A DNA stretch of 64,000 nucleotides, taken from Clostridia bacterium. GTDB taxonomy: Bacteria; Bacillota; Clostridia; UMGS1840; HGM11507. The notes below the pieces were generated by a model. It searched no databases. It was not told where the DNA came from and was given only the letters and a program-made list of their open reading frames with translations. Both the position numbers and the translations under genes were made by a program. This document shows positions 17,645-27,517 of the stretch, piece after piece; the first letter of the stretch is position 1, and every line of letters starts with the position of its first letter. The stretch covers positions 40,832 through 104,831 of the forward strand of contig JAFQLQ010000029.1 in the NCBI GenBank assembly GCA_017414505.1, in the 5' to 3' direction.

Positions 17645-18871
17645 TTAGTCAAGAGCAAATTCCAGATTACTTTCTTTTTTCTCATAAAGAACCCATTTAC
17701 CACCTGTGAAATCAGGAACGCCAACGGGGATTCCGCCATTTGCTATGGATTCCTCGGACAGGGCGGTTATGCTCATCCAGGTTGCCGCATCGTAAACGTC
17801 AATAGGAGGCAAAGCTTTTTTCTGAGCAGATTCAAAAAATGCGGAAAGCACCATAAAATCCATTCCGTCGTGACCTGCTTCCTTGGCTTTCTGTCCGTAT
17901 TTCTGCCACAGAGGATGCTTATATTCTTCTCTTACTTTTTCGCCTTTACCCCAGTATTTTTTACTGTCAAAATGCTCGGTATCAACACCGTCGATAAACA
18001 GCATATCGCCATCCTCAAAATATGCTCCCTTTGTGCCTCTTACAGTAAAGCCTCTTGAATAGCAACGGGGCAAAGTGGTATCAAGAGTAAGCACAACTGT
18101 TGAACCGTCTGCACAAGTGATAACAGTTGTTACAATATCGCCCTGTGCAAACTTTTTATCTGTAAGATGGGGATATTTTTCTGCATTTTCTTTTATATAA
18201 GCTTCCATTCCTCTGCTTTTTGATGAGAAGGAGGAAAGACTTACAATTCTGTTTCCTCTGTTTATATTAAGCACCTTTGCGATGGGCCCGAATTCGTGAG
18301 TGGGATAGTTTTCGCAGTTTCTTGTAAGGTAGTTTCTTAATCTGTAATGACGGTTTTCAATTCCGCCTGCAACTTCCTCTCTTAAATCATGACAGTAACC
18401 GCCGCTGCAATGAACAACCTCTCCCAGAATACCCTGACGTGCCATATGTAAAACTGCAAGTTCTGTCTGACCGTAACAGCAGTTTTCAAGCATCATACAG
18501 GGAACTTTTGTTCTTTCATATGCTTCAACAAGACGGAAGCAATCATTAACAGAATATGCTCCGCCAACCTCAACGCCAACATATTTACCTGCTTCCATTG
18601 ATGCAATTGCAAGCTCAACGTGGCTTTCCCACGCAGAAAAAATCATAACCGCTTCCACATTTTCGCAATTTATAAGCTCATAGGCATCAGTCGTAACAAA
18701 AGCATCTGTGCCTTTTTTCTCCTTTATTAAAGCCGCTCCTTCCTGCGCTCTGTCTTCATACAAATCGCAAACGGCAACAACTTCAACATTATCGCACATA
18801 TTAAGAATAGGTTTAAGCATAGATATTCCTCTGCAGCCCATTCCGATACATCCAACCTTTAATTTTTCCAT
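17645..18871 (-). CDS. Gfo/Idh/MocA-family NAD-dependent enzyme, GH109-like
   Basis: 408 residues. ATG at 18871 has AGGAG 7 bases upstream; the ATG at 18877 nearly touches that site. The N-terminal Rossmann fold begins KVGCIGMGCRGISML, and the C-terminal alpha/beta domain carries the substrate region. Several stretches are those I associate with GH109 alpha-N-acetylgalactosaminidases rather than plain dehydrogenases: CMMLENCCYG, YPTHEFGPIAKVLNINRG, and TLDTTLPRCYSRGFTVRGTKG. Such enzymes cleave glycosides by transient NAD-dependent oxidation at C3. There is no Tat or Sec signal here, although many Bacteroidetes GH109 proteins are exported, so a cytoplasmic oligosaccharide substrate is likely. 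Neighbours (GH38, ROK kinase) fit. A sugar dehydrogenase remains possible. Confidence 0.78.
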   Translation of the reverse strand: MEKLKVGCIGMGCRGISMLKPILNMCDNVEVVAVCDLYEDRAQEGAALIKEKKGTDAFVTTDAYELINCENVEAVMIFSAWESHVELAIASMEAGKYVGVEVGGAYSVNDCFRLVEAYERTKVPCMMLENCCYGQTELAVLHMARQGILGEVVHCSGGYCHDLREEVAGGIENRHYRLRNYLTRNCENYPTHEFGPIAKVLNINRGNRIVSLSSFSSKSRGMEAYIKENAEKYPHLTDKKFAQGDIVTTVITCADGSTVVLTLDTTLPRCYSRGFTVRGTKGAYFEDGDMLFIDGVDTEHFDSKKYWGKGEKVREEYKHPLWQKYGQKAKEAGHDGMDFMVLSAFFESAQKKALPPIDVYDAATWMSITALSEESIANGGIPVGVPDFTGGKWVLYEKKESNLEFALD

Positions 18872-18881
18872 AATCATTCTC

Positions 18882-19391
18882 CTAAAGCTGTTTTTTTAGT
18901 ACGCTGATAAATCCTCTCATAAAATAGGGTAAATCCTGCGGTCTTCTTGATGTAACAAGATTTTCGCACACCACTACCGGTTCATCAACATATATCGCAC
19001 CTGCATTTATTATATCATCTTTAATACCCGGATAGCAAGTTGCTTTTTTATCAACTAATGCCTTAGCAGAAATTAAAAGCTGCTGACCGTGACATATCGA
19101 TGCTATCGGTTTACCGGCTTTTGCAAACATACTTACTACTTCTACCGGCTTTTGCTCCTGTCTTAATTTTTCAGGCGCTGTTCCTCCGGGAAGTAAAAGT
19201 GCATCAAAATCATTTACATCAACATCGTTAATATCCATATCCACACCAATTTTCATCCAGTGTTTGCCGGAAATTTCTCCGCTTTTTGTAGATGCAACAG
19301 TTACATCAAAATCTTCTTCAAGAAGTCTGTAATACGGATAAAACATTTCTGAATCGTCGTAATTATCATAGCTTATTATTAAAATACGCAT
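18882..19391 (-). CDS. DJ-1/PfpI-family protein
   Basis: 169 residues. ATG at 19391 follows GAGGTGATAATA, 5 bases beyond the ROK stop; a GTG at 19400 would overlap the ribosome site. A class I glutamine amidotransferase-like fold with Glu15 early, LLLPGGTAPEKLR, and the nucleophile elbow ASICHGQQLL with Cys100-His101. Family members act as deglycases, glyoxalases or peptidases, and function cannot be separated by motif. In this operon, rich in reducing-sugar metabolism, a repair or detoxification role is plausible but inferred. The stop codon is TAG, which shows that TAG normally terminates in this genome. Confidence 0.85.
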   Translation of the reverse strand: MRILIISYDNYDDSEMFYPYYRLLEEDFDVTVASTKSGEISGKHWMKIGVDMDINDVDVNDFDALLLPGGTAPEKLRQEQKPVEVVSMFAKAGKPIASICHGQQLLISAKALVDKKATCYPGIKDDIINAGAIYVDEPVVVCENLVTSRRPQDLPYFMRGFISVLKKQL

Positions 19392-19396
19392 TATTA

Positions 19397-20275
19397 TCAC
19401 CTCGTATATTTATTTCCTGATATCATAAGTCCTTTAAGCGCGGATTCGTCTATGCTTTCTGCCTTTAGAACATTACACTCAGTTTCGCCAAGTCCACGCT
19501 TTATTCCTGCTTCCATAAGTTCAAAGGAATTTGAAACCTGACCACCAAGAATAACAGCTTCTGCATTATATTTCTTTACAAATTCCTTTAACATCTCTCC
19601 AAGCAAAAACCCTGTTTCATCAAAGGTTTTTTGTGCCTTTTCATCCGTTTTTGCAAGCAAAGACACATCTTTCGCAGAAAGCTCTTCGTCTTTTTTGCCG
19701 GAAATATTTTTATAATATTCTGCGATTCCCCGTCCGGAAACAAAATCCTCAAGAATTCTGCCCCTTGTGGGAAGATTAAAAACAATTTCGGCAGGGCCCT
19801 GATTTTCGTTGGTGTGGATTTTTCTGTCCAGCACAATTGCAAGACCAAGGCCGGTTCCTATTGTAACTCCAAGCAGATTTTTATAATTTCTTCCTGCTCC
19901 GAATTCCGTTTCGCCAACAAGAAACGAATTGGTATCCGAGCAAAACCACACGGGAACATTTATACCGCAGAATTCCTTGATTTCTTCCCTTAACGGTATT
20001 CCGTAAAGCGATGTAAACTTATGCTTCATATAGCTTGTTCCCGTTTCGTAGTCAAATGGGCCGGGAGTTGAAATTCCAATGCCGGTAATGTTACCGTCTG
20101 TAATATTTTTTGCGTGGTTTACCAGATTTTTATAACAGTTTAAAATATCGTTTTTTGTACCCGATGATTCTACGGGCATTTTAAAAACTTCCGTAAGCAT
20201 ATGCCCGTTTTTATCCACCAGAGCATATTTAAAAACTGTTCCCCCTGCATCTATTGCAAGAATCGCATCAGTCAT
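19397..20275 (-). CDS. ROK-family sugar kinase lacking the zinc motif
   Basis: 292 residues; ATG at 20275 (after GAAGG, 8 bases) overlaps the end of the upstream gene by 8 bases, so the two are translationally coupled. An N-terminal ATP-binding motif AIDAGGTVFKYALVD, the catalytic Asp in SDTNSFLVGE, and the phosphate motif VTIGTGLGLAIVLDRKI identify a ROK kinase. The usual ROK zinc cluster (GH...CxCGxxGCxE) is absent; the region reads GPAEIVFNLPTRGRILEDF instead. Coupling to a phosphomannose isomerase-like gene suggests phosphorylation of mannose or a related hexose released by GH38. N-acetylhexosamine is an alternative given the GH109-like neighbour. Confidence 0.87.
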   Translation of the reverse strand: MTDAILAIDAGGTVFKYALVDKNGHMLTEVFKMPVESSGTKNDILNCYKNLVNHAKNITDGNITGIGISTPGPFDYETGTSYMKHKFTSLYGIPLREEIKEFCGINVPVWFCSDTNSFLVGETEFGAGRNYKNLLGVTIGTGLGLAIVLDRKIHTNENQGPAEIVFNLPTRGRILEDFVSGRGIAEYYKNISGKKDEELSAKDVSLLAKTDEKAQKTFDETGFLLGEMLKEFVKKYNAEAVILGGQVSNSFELMEAGIKRGLGETECNVLKAESIDESALKGLMISGNKYTR

Positions 20276-22097
20276 TTTCAAAACCTTCTTTAAGCATTGT
20301 TTTATGAATTATAACGGGGTTGTTTGTAAGATTTCTTATTCTGTATCTTCCAACCGATGCCGGAACTACAACAATGTCAAGGAAGTTCTGTTTGTAGGAA
20401 AGCTCAGGGTTATCAATTGATTCGATAATTACCGACTGTCCGTTTACCAAAGAAAGTACGTGGAATTTACCGTTGGTATCGTCTTCTATTTCTTTTTCAA
20501 ATTCAAGATGTCTTAATGAGAAATATAAAAGCTCATGTTCTCCGAGGATTGTTTCTCTCCAGTCCTCGCCTTCTCTTACTGTTCTCGGAGCCTGAACAAC
20601 ATTGTTGTTTATCCAGGTGGTATTTCTTTCTTTTCTTAAAACATTTTCACCGTGGAAGGTATGAATAGGTCTCGGAACACCGTCGATATCCAGTCTTAAG
20701 TAGTCATACAATTTATAAGTATAGGAGCCGACAGTAAGACTTCCAATTTCCAGAATAAGCTGATTCTGACCGGAAGCGTGTATTGTTCCTGCGGGAATCA
20801 TTACCTGAACTCCCGGTTTGGATTCAACTGCGTTGATATATTTTTTGTAATCAATTACTGTATGATTTTTTTCGGAATCCTTTGCAAGAGCTAAAAATTC
20901 GTTGGGATCAATTTCGTCGTTAAAGCCAAGATAGGTTCTTGCGCCGTGCCCTGCTTCTACAATATAGTAGCTTTCGTCCTGTCTGCCGAATTCACCAAAG
21001 TTTTCTTTATTGTATTCAGCACCGGAATGAACCTGAATAGACATATTTCCCGAGCTGTGGAAAGTATCGTCGTAATTGAATCTGATGGGGAAAAATCCGT
21101 CGAACTTATCAACGCAGGCTTTACCCATAATTGCCTCATCCTGACACTGCAGGAAGGTATAGAAGGGCATACTGATTTCGTCATCGCCTACTTTTACTCT
21201 TACGCTTACTTCCATAGGAATAAAATCGAACACCCACGCAATATTTTTCATACTGTCAACGTCTCTTAATTTTTTAACGTACTGTCCGCCCCAAACTCCT
21301 TCTATATATACAGGTGTACACCTGAAAGGCATTTTCGCAAGAGATGACATTGCATCGTTAAAGCCTTCTTTCTGAAGCATTTTATATTCATTTGTGCTGT
21401 CTATGTAATAATCAATGCAGTTCAGTTTCATAAGCTCTTTTCTTAATAACAATGAAATATCAAAATCAACATAATATGATCTTCTCATCATTAATTTAAA
21501 GGGCTTTGCAGATTTATCGCCAATATTTTTTGATCTTCCGCTTTTAGCTCTCAAAACTGCCTCTTTGGGGATAACATCAAGATATATAATTCTTGTATAA
21601 AACGCTCTTAATTCCTCAGAACAAGCAGAACCAAAGCCATAAACTATAACTGTGTTTCCTGCATTTTTGGCGTCCTTTATATCATTAATCATCTTTTTAT
21701 ATAATTCGGGATTGAAAATGCCTGCGTAACCCTCTTCAAATCTTTTACCAAAAAGAAGAACGGGATCTTTTTCTCTGTCCATAGGAAGATACGGTTCAAA
21801 CTTTTTATCAAGCTCTTCGGAAGAAAGATAATAGTCTGCAACATCAATTACAACTACATTTTTGCCGGCAAGCTGAATTTTTCCTGAACACATATTAACA
21901 AGGGGCAAAAATTCTACTGAAGGATATCCTTCAAGAGCAAAAACTGCTCCGCCATTTATACCTGTAGCATCATTTGCAATAACCTCTGCAACATTTGCAA
22001 TGCCGCTTACAAAATTTTTAACCGTAGATTCTTTAAGCTTTGGCTTATTAAGTGCTGATAGCTCGTTATACGGGCTGGGATTAAACATAAAACTCAT
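20268..22097 (-). CDS. Class I mannose-6-phosphate isomerase-like protein with long N-terminal extension
   Basis: 609 residues, ATG at 22097 behind AAAGGAG. The C-terminal two thirds carry the cupin and metal pattern of class I phosphomannose isomerases: MSIQVHSGAEYN, DESYYIVEAGHGARTYLGF, then VMIPAGTIHASGQNQLILEIG. The first 240 residues or so are an additional domain with alternating strands and helices (VVVIDVADYYL, VIVYGFGSACSEEL, IIYLDVIPKEAVL), reminiscent of a nucleoside-kinase-like fold but without a readable P-loop. Standard bacterial enzymes have about 320 residues. It should interconvert mannose-6-P and fructose-6-P downstream of the alpha-mannosidase and the coupled ROK kinase. 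The role of the extension is unknown. Confidence 0.82.
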   Translation of the reverse strand: MSFMFNPSPYNELSALNKPKLKESTVKNFVSGIANVAEVIANDATGINGGAVFALEGYPSVEFLPLVNMCSGKIQLAGKNVVVIDVADYYLSSEELDKKFEPYLPMDREKDPVLLFGKRFEEGYAGIFNPELYKKMINDIKDAKNAGNTVIVYGFGSACSEELRAFYTRIIYLDVIPKEAVLRAKSGRSKNIGDKSAKPFKLMMRRSYYVDFDISLLLRKELMKLNCIDYYIDSTNEYKMLQKEGFNDAMSSLAKMPFRCTPVYIEGVWGGQYVKKLRDVDSMKNIAWVFDFIPMEVSVRVKVGDDEISMPFYTFLQCQDEAIMGKACVDKFDGFFPIRFNYDDTFHSSGNMSIQVHSGAEYNKENFGEFGRQDESYYIVEAGHGARTYLGFNDEIDPNEFLALAKDSEKNHTVIDYKKYINAVESKPGVQVMIPAGTIHASGQNQLILEIGSLTVGSYTYKLYDYLRLDIDGVPRPIHTFHGENVLRKERNTTWINNNVVQAPRTVREGEDWRETILGEHELLYFSLRHLEFEKEIEDDTNGKFHVLSLVNGQSVIIESIDNPELSYKQNFLDIVVVPASVGRYRIRNLTNNPVIIHKTMLKEGFEND

Positions 22098-22123
22098 TTG
22101 TAATATCTCCTTTTTAAGTAAAA

Positions 22124-25100
22124 TTATTTTGTGAATTTAAGGGTTACAATTTCAAAATTAGAAACAGGAACCGTAACTTTATTGTCTTTAATTTCAAGCT
22201 CTTTTTCTGAATTTTCAAGAAGGTCGCATATATATGCTTTTTTGTAGCCATCCATAACAGTTACGGTTACTTTGGTTTTACAATCAAAGCAATCATACAT
22301 TCTTACAATCAGGCTATCGTCTTTTTCTGCTTTTTTAACTGTTTCGATAATAACATTTTCCTTATCGCAGGATACAAAGGAAAGCTCGTTTTCAAGTGTT
22401 CCCGAATTTTCGGCAACAGGGCAGTACATAAGCGGCTGATTTAATTTGTATGCTTCGTGAATAACACCGCTTTCGCAGTAACTGCCGATATGAGGAAGCA
22501 AGGAATAGGTAAACACGTGTCTTTCTCTGTCGTCGTGGTCGTTAGGCCATCTTCCGCACTTTATTGCAGTTATTTTTATAGTATCCTCAATTACGTTGTA
22601 GCCGTATTTGCAGTCATTTAACATTGCAACACCGTAGCCGGTTTCCGAAACATCTATCCACTTGTGTCCGTAAACCTCAAACTTTGCCTTATCCCACGAA
22701 GTGTTACGGTGAGTGGGACGTTTAACGTTTCCGTACTGAACCTCATAAGTTGCGCAGTTGAAATGAATATCAACGGGAAACGCAAATTTTAAAAGCTGTT
22801 CATTTTCTGCCCAGTCAATATCATTTTCAAAGTCTATTCTTCTTGATTCCGAATACAGCCAGATGTTCTGAACAATTGTGGAACTCATGTATTTACGCTC
22901 CACTCTGAAGCCTGCTCTTACGCCGTCGTAAACAGGCTCAATTTTGCATTCATCATTTATAATACGGCATTTCTGTTCGTAATAATCGCTTATTTCCCAG
23001 TTATCGTAAATATTGGGCATATCCTCAAAAATCTGCATTTCGTTGGCAGCCTTGCCCTTTACAATAACTTCTCTTTCTGCCTCTTTATCATAAAGGCTTA
23101 TAACCTGACCTGCATTGTTAAGCTTTAATATGTAGTATTTATTTTGGGCTTCAAGTCCGGAAATTTCAACTGCTGATTTATCGGAAAAATCTTTGATAAC
23201 TTTCCATCCAAAAGCAGGAATTTCCTCATTTATGCCTACGGTTTTACCATTTATCACAAGACTGCCGCCACGTGAAAAGCCAAGCGGATTATACACAAGA
23301 TATCCGTCTGTTGCTTTAACGCCGTTCGCAAATTTTTCAAGCTTACTATTTATTACACTGCTTCCGTATTCCGCAATTTCTCTGTAATCCACATCTGTAA
23401 GCTCGTAAACCTCTTTGATTGACGAGCCGGGAATAATATCGTGGAACTGATTATGAAGAACACGTTTCCAGGTGTTTTTGATGGATTCGCTGTCATATTC
23501 ACCACCGAAATATTTATCAATACTGGAAAGAGCTTCTATATTCTGCAGTAAAAATTCGCTTTTTCTGTTTCCGCGTTTATTTTTTGCTATGGAAGTATAT
23601 GTTCCTCTGTGCCACTCGAAATATATTTCGCCATCCCATTTGGGAGTTATTCCTGATAATTCACAGTTTTTATCAAACTGTCCTTTTATATCCTTAACTA
23701 TTTCTATAAAAGGCTTGATTTTAACGGCAGGCATACCGGGAATTCCCTTTTCAAGACGTCTTGCGTTTTCAAGCATTTCTTTGGTAGGGCCTCCGCCTCC
23801 GTCGCCCCATCCGAAAGTGAACAGGGTTGATTTTGAATAATCCTTTTGCTGATAACGCTCCCAGCTTCCCTTTACCCAGCTTGGCTTAAGCATTCCGCCG
23901 TAAACCGTTCTTCTTTTGGCAGGAACAGAATATTCCTGCGATGTTAAAAGTGCTGTGAAAATCTCGCTTCCGTCGATACCCTTCCACTTGAAGGTTTCAT
24001 AAGGAAGAGTATTGGTATCATTAAGGCTGATTTTGGAAGAAACAAAGTATTCAACGCCAGTTTTATTTAAAATCTGAGGCAAAGTACCGCCATAACCGAA
24101 TACATCGGGCAGAAACAGAATTTTACAGTCCACTCCGAATTCATCATAGAAAAACTGCTTTCCGTAAAGAATCTGTCTTACCAGACTTTCACCGCTTACA
24201 AGATTACAGTCCGATTCAACATACATTGCACCCTCAGGCTCCCATCTGCCGGCTTTTACCGCTTCTTTAACCTTTTCGTAAACTTCGGGAGCTTCCTCTT
24301 TTAGATATTCGTAAACATTAGGCTGAGTAAGCATAAATTTAAACTCAGGATATTTTTTCATAAGAGTTAGCACCGTTGCGGTGGTACGCTGAATTTTTTC
24401 CCTTGTCTGGTGTCTTGTCCAGAGCCACTCAACATCAATATGTGAATGTCCGATACAGTTTACAAGCGGTTTACCCTCGGGGGTACACATTTTGGAATAA
24501 AATTCCTCTTCAATGTAAGAAAGTGCCTTTTCTATACTTTCAAAATATTCCTCAGAAAAGGGATTTCTGAAATCAATACAGTTTGCAGTTCTTATAAGAA
24601 CCGACATTGTATCTACATACTCACTTGTGTTCTCATTAAGCATTAAACAGCACTCATAAGGAACACGCATATCGTAATAAAGCTTCTCAATTCTTGTATT
24701 TACCGATTTTATCTCAAGAGTGTGGTCGATAAGCTTATGCTCGGGCATATTATCGTCGTTAAGCGACGAGGTATAAAGATAGTTATAAAGCTCATAATCG
24801 GTATCGGGTTCAAGATATGTATCGGTATGATTGGTATCAAAGCCCTGAACCATTTCACCGTTTAAATACAAAAGACATTGCGGATTTCTGCCGTTCCATT
24901 CGTTTTCTCTGCCGGTTTTGCATCTTAATATAAAATAGCAGTTTTCTTCCGCTTTTGGCGTGCGGAACAAAGCTTTAAACCAGAAATGCTTTTCTGCACC
25001 GCCTATTCTGGTATTTAAAGGAAAGGGTTCCCAACCGTCTTTCGGCGGTTCGTTGCTTTTTTTATATCCGCTTTCCTGATACTCCATTTCTGTTATAGGC

Positions 25101-25171
25101 ATAACACTTTTCATCATATGCTCTGCAAGTCTCTCATAGGTTATTTTAATTTTATCATTATCATATGACAT
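22124..25171 (-). CDS. GH38 alpha-mannosidase
   Basis: 1015 residues, ATG at 25171, no signal peptide. The GH38 signature is clear: IGHSHIDVEWLWTRHQTREK (zinc-binding His/Asp, near residue 240), WEPEGAMYVESDCNLVSGES, and the nucleophile Asp in LFLPDVFGYGGTLPQIL near residue 355. A three-helix region and long beta-rich C-terminal domains follow, as in the family; length is normal. It hydrolyses alpha-mannosides in the cytoplasm, using imported oligosaccharides. It is the first gene of the catabolic run leading to phosphomannose isomerase and the ROK kinase, and follows the AraC sensor gene after 19 bases. Confidence 0.95.
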   Translation of the reverse strand: MSYDNDKIKITYERLAEHMMKSVMPITEMEYQESGYKKSNEPPKDGWEPFPLNTRIGGAEKHFWFKALFRTPKAEENCYFILRCKTGRENEWNGRNPQCLLYLNGEMVQGFDTNHTDTYLEPDTDYELYNYLYTSSLNDDNMPEHKLIDHTLEIKSVNTRIEKLYYDMRVPYECCLMLNENTSEYVDTMSVLIRTANCIDFRNPFSEEYFESIEKALSYIEEEFYSKMCTPEGKPLVNCIGHSHIDVEWLWTRHQTREKIQRTTATVLTLMKKYPEFKFMLTQPNVYEYLKEEAPEVYEKVKEAVKAGRWEPEGAMYVESDCNLVSGESLVRQILYGKQFFYDEFGVDCKILFLPDVFGYGGTLPQILNKTGVEYFVSSKISLNDTNTLPYETFKWKGIDGSEIFTALLTSQEYSVPAKRRTVYGGMLKPSWVKGSWERYQQKDYSKSTLFTFGWGDGGGGPTKEMLENARRLEKGIPGMPAVKIKPFIEIVKDIKGQFDKNCELSGITPKWDGEIYFEWHRGTYTSIAKNKRGNRKSEFLLQNIEALSSIDKYFGGEYDSESIKNTWKRVLHNQFHDIIPGSSIKEVYELTDVDYREIAEYGSSVINSKLEKFANGVKATDGYLVYNPLGFSRGGSLVINGKTVGINEEIPAFGWKVIKDFSDKSAVEISGLEAQNKYYILKLNNAGQVISLYDKEAEREVIVKGKAANEMQIFEDMPNIYDNWEISDYYEQKCRIINDECKIEPVYDGVRAGFRVERKYMSSTIVQNIWLYSESRRIDFENDIDWAENEQLLKFAFPVDIHFNCATYEVQYGNVKRPTHRNTSWDKAKFEVYGHKWIDVSETGYGVAMLNDCKYGYNVIEDTIKITAIKCGRWPNDHDDRERHVFTYSLLPHIGSYCESGVIHEAYKLNQPLMYCPVAENSGTLENELSFVSCDKENVIIETVKKAEKDDSLIVRMYDCFDCKTKVTVTVMDGYKKAYICDLLENSEKELEIKDNKVTVPVSNFEIVTLKFTK

Positions 25172-25190
25172 TTTGCTATTCCTCTCTTTA

Positions 25191-27494
25191 TTATAAATTA
25201 TTTCTGTAATATCCGGGAGTTATTCCCTCTACACGCTTAAATGCTCTTATAAGGCTTATATCATTTATAAAGCCTACTTTTTCAGCAACCTGATTAATGT
25301 TAAGCGAACGGTTTTTTAGAAGTTCTTTTGCGTTTTCAACACGCACTTTAGTTATAAAATCCACAATTTTTTCGCCCGTAATACTACGGAAAATAGTAGA
25401 AAGATACTGTCTTGTTATTCCAAACTGTTCAGATATTTCATTAACACTGAGACTGTTTTCACTAAAGTGCTCATATATATAATTTTTAATTTCTTCAATG
25501 GTTTTCTCTGTTTTATCTGATTTAGCCACTTTAACGCCTCCGCAAAACATTCTGTACTGATTTTTTATAATTTTTATAATTTCGGATGTGCTTCCTTTTT
25601 TATCTTCTTCCGAAAAAGCTTCCGGTTTTGCCGAACACGCAACAGCAACATTCTTATAGAATGAAATCAGTCTGGAATTTAACTGATATTTTGCACGGCT
25701 TTCGATATCTAGCTTGTCATTAATTTCGTTTATATTATCAAGTATTGCTTTTACCTGATTATAGTCTCCCAAAATAACCGAGCTGATAATATGAGAATCA
25801 GCTTTCGCAGGATAATAGTAATACTGAGACTGTGCCCTCTCATCGGATAATGTTTTATAGAAAGTTACGTGATTTTCATTGTTATAGCTATGAAAATCAA
25901 GCGCTTTCTGAGCTTCGTTAAAGCTTTTGGGCAAGTCTTCGTGAGAGCTGTATATATTTCCAACACCTGTGAAAAGCTCAACCTCAAATTCGCTTATCAT
26001 CAGTGTATTAATATAATCACCTAAAATCTGCAAATCTTCATACCATTTATCAATACTTTCACGGTTAAGATTTACAACAATTGCAATTTTTCCTTTTTCT
26101 ATACCTACTATATTTATATTGTAGTTGTCATTAAGAACATCCGAAAACATATTGGAAACTGCATATTCTATAAGCTGAATTCCGTTTTTGAATTCGTGAC
26201 TTCCCTGCTCTTTTAAAAGCAATACCGCAACTCCGTACATTTCGTTGTCAAATTCCATAAATTCGTTATCGGTATTGATATTTTCTCTTTCACCGTCTTC
26301 TTTACCGGCATAGCCAAGCATCAGGATATTTTTAAGAACATTTTCCTTGAGCAATCTTTTTTGCTTGATTACTATATCTTCGTATTCAAGCATGGTTTTT
26401 TCCTGCTCGGAAAAAATGCTTTTAAGAAGCTCAACCTCTCCGATTTCGGGATTTATAATGCTGTTGTTTTTATTTACGGTAATATCCGCAATAATTTTCT
26501 TAAAGGGACGGTAACTGTAAACGGTAAGCATAATTACCATTAAAATACCTATGATAATGTTAAAAAGAATTATTATTTTCAGTTTCAGAGAAAATCCCGA
26601 CATTTCCTCTAAAAACGAAATACTGTCGGTAACTACCGAATATATCCAGTTTTTTGTATTTATATTCGATGATATATAAAATATACTTTTATTTTCTGAT
26701 TCAAGATAACTTTGTCCATTATTAATATATTCTTCCAGCAAAGTTATTTCCGGAGTTTCCTCTCCTATTTTAAATACCAAATTATTATCTCTGTCATATA
26801 CTGCAAATGTTCTGAAATTATTAAGCAGTTGTATTTCATCTATCGAAGCAAGCATTTTATCCGCATCTATAAGCACGTTAAAATATGCCGCTACCTGATA
26901 TGTACCTTTCTTAATATATGAGTTTGAATATGTAATAACATTTGTTTCGGATATTCCATATTCGTCAACCTCTTCAACGGGAAAATACTTATTTGAATTT
27001 ACTCCCGTTACATAATTGTTTTTCCACGATTCGTAATCATAATTTTTGTACTTGCGTATTTTATCAAAGTAAGTTTTTGCATCCACAATTGCACAGCTTG
27101 AATACACTGTATTCTTTTCAGGCAGATATAAATACGCATCAACTATAAAATCGTACCTTTCCTTCAGCTTATCCATATATGTTAAGGAGCTTTCGTAATC
27201 GGGATAAATGCCTTCGTTACCTGTTCCAAGTATTGCAGAATCAATAAGAGGAAGAAATTTAAGCTGATAGGCTGTACTTTCCAGGTCGGAACAGAAATTA
27301 TCTGTTATTTCGCCTATGTGGCGCACACAGCCAACATTATACTCTGTAAGATTTTCTTTTACCTTTGTATCACTTTCAACATACATCCAGCTAAGAAAAA
27401 CGGACATAAAAATGAATATGGCAATATACGATGCCAATAAACATACAAACATTTTTTTAGTTTTCAAAAATCTTCTTAAACGAATATTTTTCAT
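25191..27494 (-). CDS. Membrane-anchored AraC-family sensor-regulator
   Basis: 767 residues; start at 27494 (MKNIRLRRFLK) with AAAGGA 7 bases upstream, not the in-frame ATG 27 bases earlier. Architecture: transmembrane helix 1 at about 15-38 (MFVCLLASYIAIFIFMSVFL), an extracellular sensor of roughly 250 residues of Cache type, transmembrane helix 2 at about 300-325 (IIILFNIIIGILMVIML), a cytoplasmic linker with a GGDEF-like degenerate region, and a C-terminal HTH_18 pair at about 670-765 (LSVNEISEQFGITRQYLSTI, then INQVAEKVGFIND). Clostridial and Paenibacillus sugar loci often carry such one-component membrane regulators. It probably senses an extracellular sugar and activates the transporter and glycosidase genes; this is inference from position. 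Confidence 0.88.
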   Translation of the reverse strand: MKNIRLRRFLKTKKMFVCLLASYIAIFIFMSVFLSWMYVESDTKVKENLTEYNVGCVRHIGEITDNFCSDLESTAYQLKFLPLIDSAILGTGNEGIYPDYESSLTYMDKLKERYDFIVDAYLYLPEKNTVYSSCAIVDAKTYFDKIRKYKNYDYESWKNNYVTGVNSNKYFPVEEVDEYGISETNVITYSNSYIKKGTYQVAAYFNVLIDADKMLASIDEIQLLNNFRTFAVYDRDNNLVFKIGEETPEITLLEEYINNGQSYLESENKSIFYISSNINTKNWIYSVVTDSISFLEEMSGFSLKLKIIILFNIIIGILMVIMLTVYSYRPFKKIIADITVNKNNSIINPEIGEVELLKSIFSEQEKTMLEYEDIVIKQKRLLKENVLKNILMLGYAGKEDGERENINTDNEFMEFDNEMYGVAVLLLKEQGSHEFKNGIQLIEYAVSNMFSDVLNDNYNINIVGIEKGKIAIVVNLNRESIDKWYEDLQILGDYINTLMISEFEVELFTGVGNIYSSHEDLPKSFNEAQKALDFHSYNNENHVTFYKTLSDERAQSQYYYYPAKADSHIISSVILGDYNQVKAILDNINEINDKLDIESRAKYQLNSRLISFYKNVAVACSAKPEAFSEEDKKGSTSEIIKIIKNQYRMFCGGVKVAKSDKTEKTIEEIKNYIYEHFSENSLSVNEISEQFGITRQYLSTIFRSITGEKIVDFITKVRVENAKELLKNRSLNINQVAEKVGFINDISLIRAFKRVEGITPGYYRNNL

Positions 27495-27517
27495 ATTATG
27501 TCCTTTCTTTTTTCCAA

